Shown in pieces: positions 6,577 to 7,631 of a stretch of DNA of 7,631 bases; position 1 is the first letter of the stretch; each line of letters starts with the position of its first letter. Both the position numbers and the translations under genes were made by a program. Below the pieces are notes generated by a model. It worked only from the letters and a program-made list of their open reading frames with translations. It had not been told where the DNA came from and ran no database searches. Source of the DNA: a bacterium. GTDB taxonomy: Bacteria; UBP14; UBA6098; B30-G16. The stretch covers positions 1 to 7,631 of the forward strand of contig JALTEE010000258.1 in the NCBI GenBank assembly GCA_027007865.1, written 5' to 3'.

Positions 6577-7569
6577 CTATCTACAACCTATATATACCGT
6601 AACATCGTAAATGCGCTTATCTCTGACATTTTTCACTTCGAGTATAACTTTTTGTCCACCGTAACATTTTGTAATGAGTTCGTGCAGTTCCGAACGATAT
6701 CGAACAGGCACACCATCGAAAGATAGGATTACATCGCCATTTTCCAATCCTGCCATAGACGCCGGCGACTCTGGATAGACATTGCTGACATATACACCGT
6801 TGTCGATATTGCTTAGCGCGTCTATTCCGAGCCATCGATTGCACTTCGGCTTTACCACACGAGGTTTTTCCTTGCTGTAATATATCGCCGCCAATCCGGT
6901 GGGTGTCGCTTCGAGTGTGCGATAAATATCCTGCACATTGTGCTGTTCGACATTTCCTGCACCTGTTTCCGCACCCGTCGATGCGATTTGAGATTTACTG
7001 CGAACGGTAGATTCCGATGCTCTTTCTCGCGAAGTCTCTGACGATTTTTCCGTATATTCTGCTCCATAATCGTATCCATATCTCCTAACAGGTGGGCGAG
7101 GCTGCACAACACGATATTGTGCGATAAAAATCCATCCGGGATATCTTCCGCCCTGACCAGATGGAGCGCCAAGGTCGACAAATTTAAAATTGGCACGAAA
7201 TTCGTTGTCGAGTTGCCAGCCTGCGAGGTCGAAAGATTGATGCGGCTCGAGATACCACCAACTGCCACCTTCCGCTTCTCTACCGATACTGTTCAAACCA
7301 TCCACGAAAACATAAACTCCGACGGGGAAAGACGATGTATTCTCGAGATGAATGCTATATTCCTGCCCCGTTCTGATTTGGATGTCGTAGATATTGGAAA
7401 ATTTCCAGTTCATAAACAATTTCGGCGCTCTCCGTTCCCATTGAAATGGTATCCATTTCCCGCCGCATTTTAGACTTACTCGCAAATCGCCGACATTGAT
7501 AATGTCCATTGCCAGCGCCAGCGAACTGAACATCACCAGCAAACCGATAGCCGATACACGCTTCCACAT
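6577..7569 (-). CDS. Exported protein with C-terminal PDZ domain, function unknown
   Basis: This 330-residue protein has a clear signal peptide: MWKR, then a hydrophobic stretch to SSLALA, likely cut after Ala20. Residues about 22-152 look like a beta-rich domain with YSIHLENTSSFPVGVYVFVDGLN (71-93), then a WYLEP turn and a GWQ strand. This resembles a pattern I recall from uncharacterised exported proteins, but I cannot name a family. Residues about 155-240 are a linker, rich in Pro/Arg/Tyr then Ser/Glu/Thr. Residues about 245-328 are a PDZ domain: RWLGID, GVYVSNVYPESPASMAGLENGDVILSFDG with the carboxylate-binding-type loop, and a closing VTVYIG strand. Four cysteines (35, 243, 302, 329) could form disulfides. 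No protease domain is present, so PDZ here probably binds protein ends as a scaffold or chaperone in the periplasm. A perfect Shine-Dalgarno marks the ATG. It is convergent with the glycosyltransferase run and likely transcribed alone. Confidence 0.85.
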   Translation of the reverse strand: MWKRVSAIGLLVMFSSLALAMDIINVGDLRVSLKCGGKWIPFQWERRAPKLFMNWKFSNIYDIQIRTGQEYSIHLENTSSFPVGVYVFVDGLNSIGREAEGGSWWYLEPHQSFDLAGWQLDNEFRANFKFVDLGAPSGQGGRYPGWIFIAQYRVVQPRPPVRRYGYDYGAEYTEKSSETSRERASESTVRSKSQIASTGAETGAGNVEQHNVQDIYRTLEATPTGLAAIYYSKEKPRVVKPKCNRWLGIDALSNIDNGVYVSNVYPESPASMAGLENGDVILSFDGVPVRYRSELHELITKCYGGQKVILEVKNVRDKRIYDVTVYIGCR

Positions 7570-7574
7570 AGAAA

Positions 7575-7582
7575 ACCTCCTT
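7575..7582 (-). promoter_or_regulatory. Perfect Shine-Dalgarno of the PDZ gene
   Basis: The minus strand reads AAGGAGGT, then TTTCT, then the ATG at 7569. It is a full match to the anti-Shine-Dalgarno end of 16S rRNA at good spacing, confirming the start and suggesting strong translation. Confidence 0.85.
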
Positions 7583-7631
7583 GAAAAATGTATATTCCCG
7601 AATAAAAAACTACTAATAATAACATATAAAT

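Noticed and set aside
7583..7631. Promoter of the PDZ gene (TATACA near 7591-7596 on the minus strand)
   Set aside because: No acceptable -35 lies at normal spacing, and most of the upstream region is outside the window.

Overview
This 7631-base window comes from a Gram-negative (diderm) bacterium. It encodes an OmpA-type outer-membrane protein, an LPS-type heptosyltransferase and a protein ending in a type IX secretion (T9SS) type A sorting domain. That combination fits the Fibrobacteres-Chlorobi-Bacteroidetes superphylum or one of the uncultured candidate phyla near it. I cannot name a genus. The layout looks chromosomal: I see no mobile element, phage gene, CRISPR array, tRNA or rRNA.

Layout, left to right. 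(1) The 3' end of a large secreted FG-GAP/VCBS-type repeat protein with a C-terminal sorting domain, + strand, cut by the left edge. (2) A complete carbamate kinase gene, - strand, convergent with the first gene; the two overlap by 15 bases at their stops. (3) A 173-base AT-rich divergent spacer. (4) A tightly spaced + strand run of four genes: a UPF0173/UlaG-like metallo-beta-lactamase-fold hydrolase, an OmpA-like protein with five calcium-binding thrombospondin type 3 repeats, a family 9 heptosyltransferase (WaaF-like) and a family 4-like glycosyltransferase. Gaps are 28, 21 and 11 bases, so this is probably one operon. (5) A 61-base convergent spacer with a hairpin. (6) A - strand gene for an exported protein with a C-terminal PDZ domain and a perfect Shine-Dalgarno sequence.

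How the genes fit together: the OmpA-like protein and the two glycosyltransferases point to building and anchoring the outer membrane (LPS core or other surface glycan). The hydrolase leading the run has no obvious link to that job. Carbamate kinase stands alone, with no arginine deiminase pathway gene in the window.

I did not find a convincing new multi-gene system. The strongest unexplained signal is in base composition. Reading the whole window by eye, the four-base palindromes GATC, CATG, AGCT, ACGT and CTAG never occur, GTAC occurs once and GGCC twice, while TCGA is strongly over-represented. Other points worth a look are the loss of the peptidoglycan-binding arginine in the OmpA-like domain, and a split in Shine-Dalgarno use between genes with an upstream spacer and genes inside the run.
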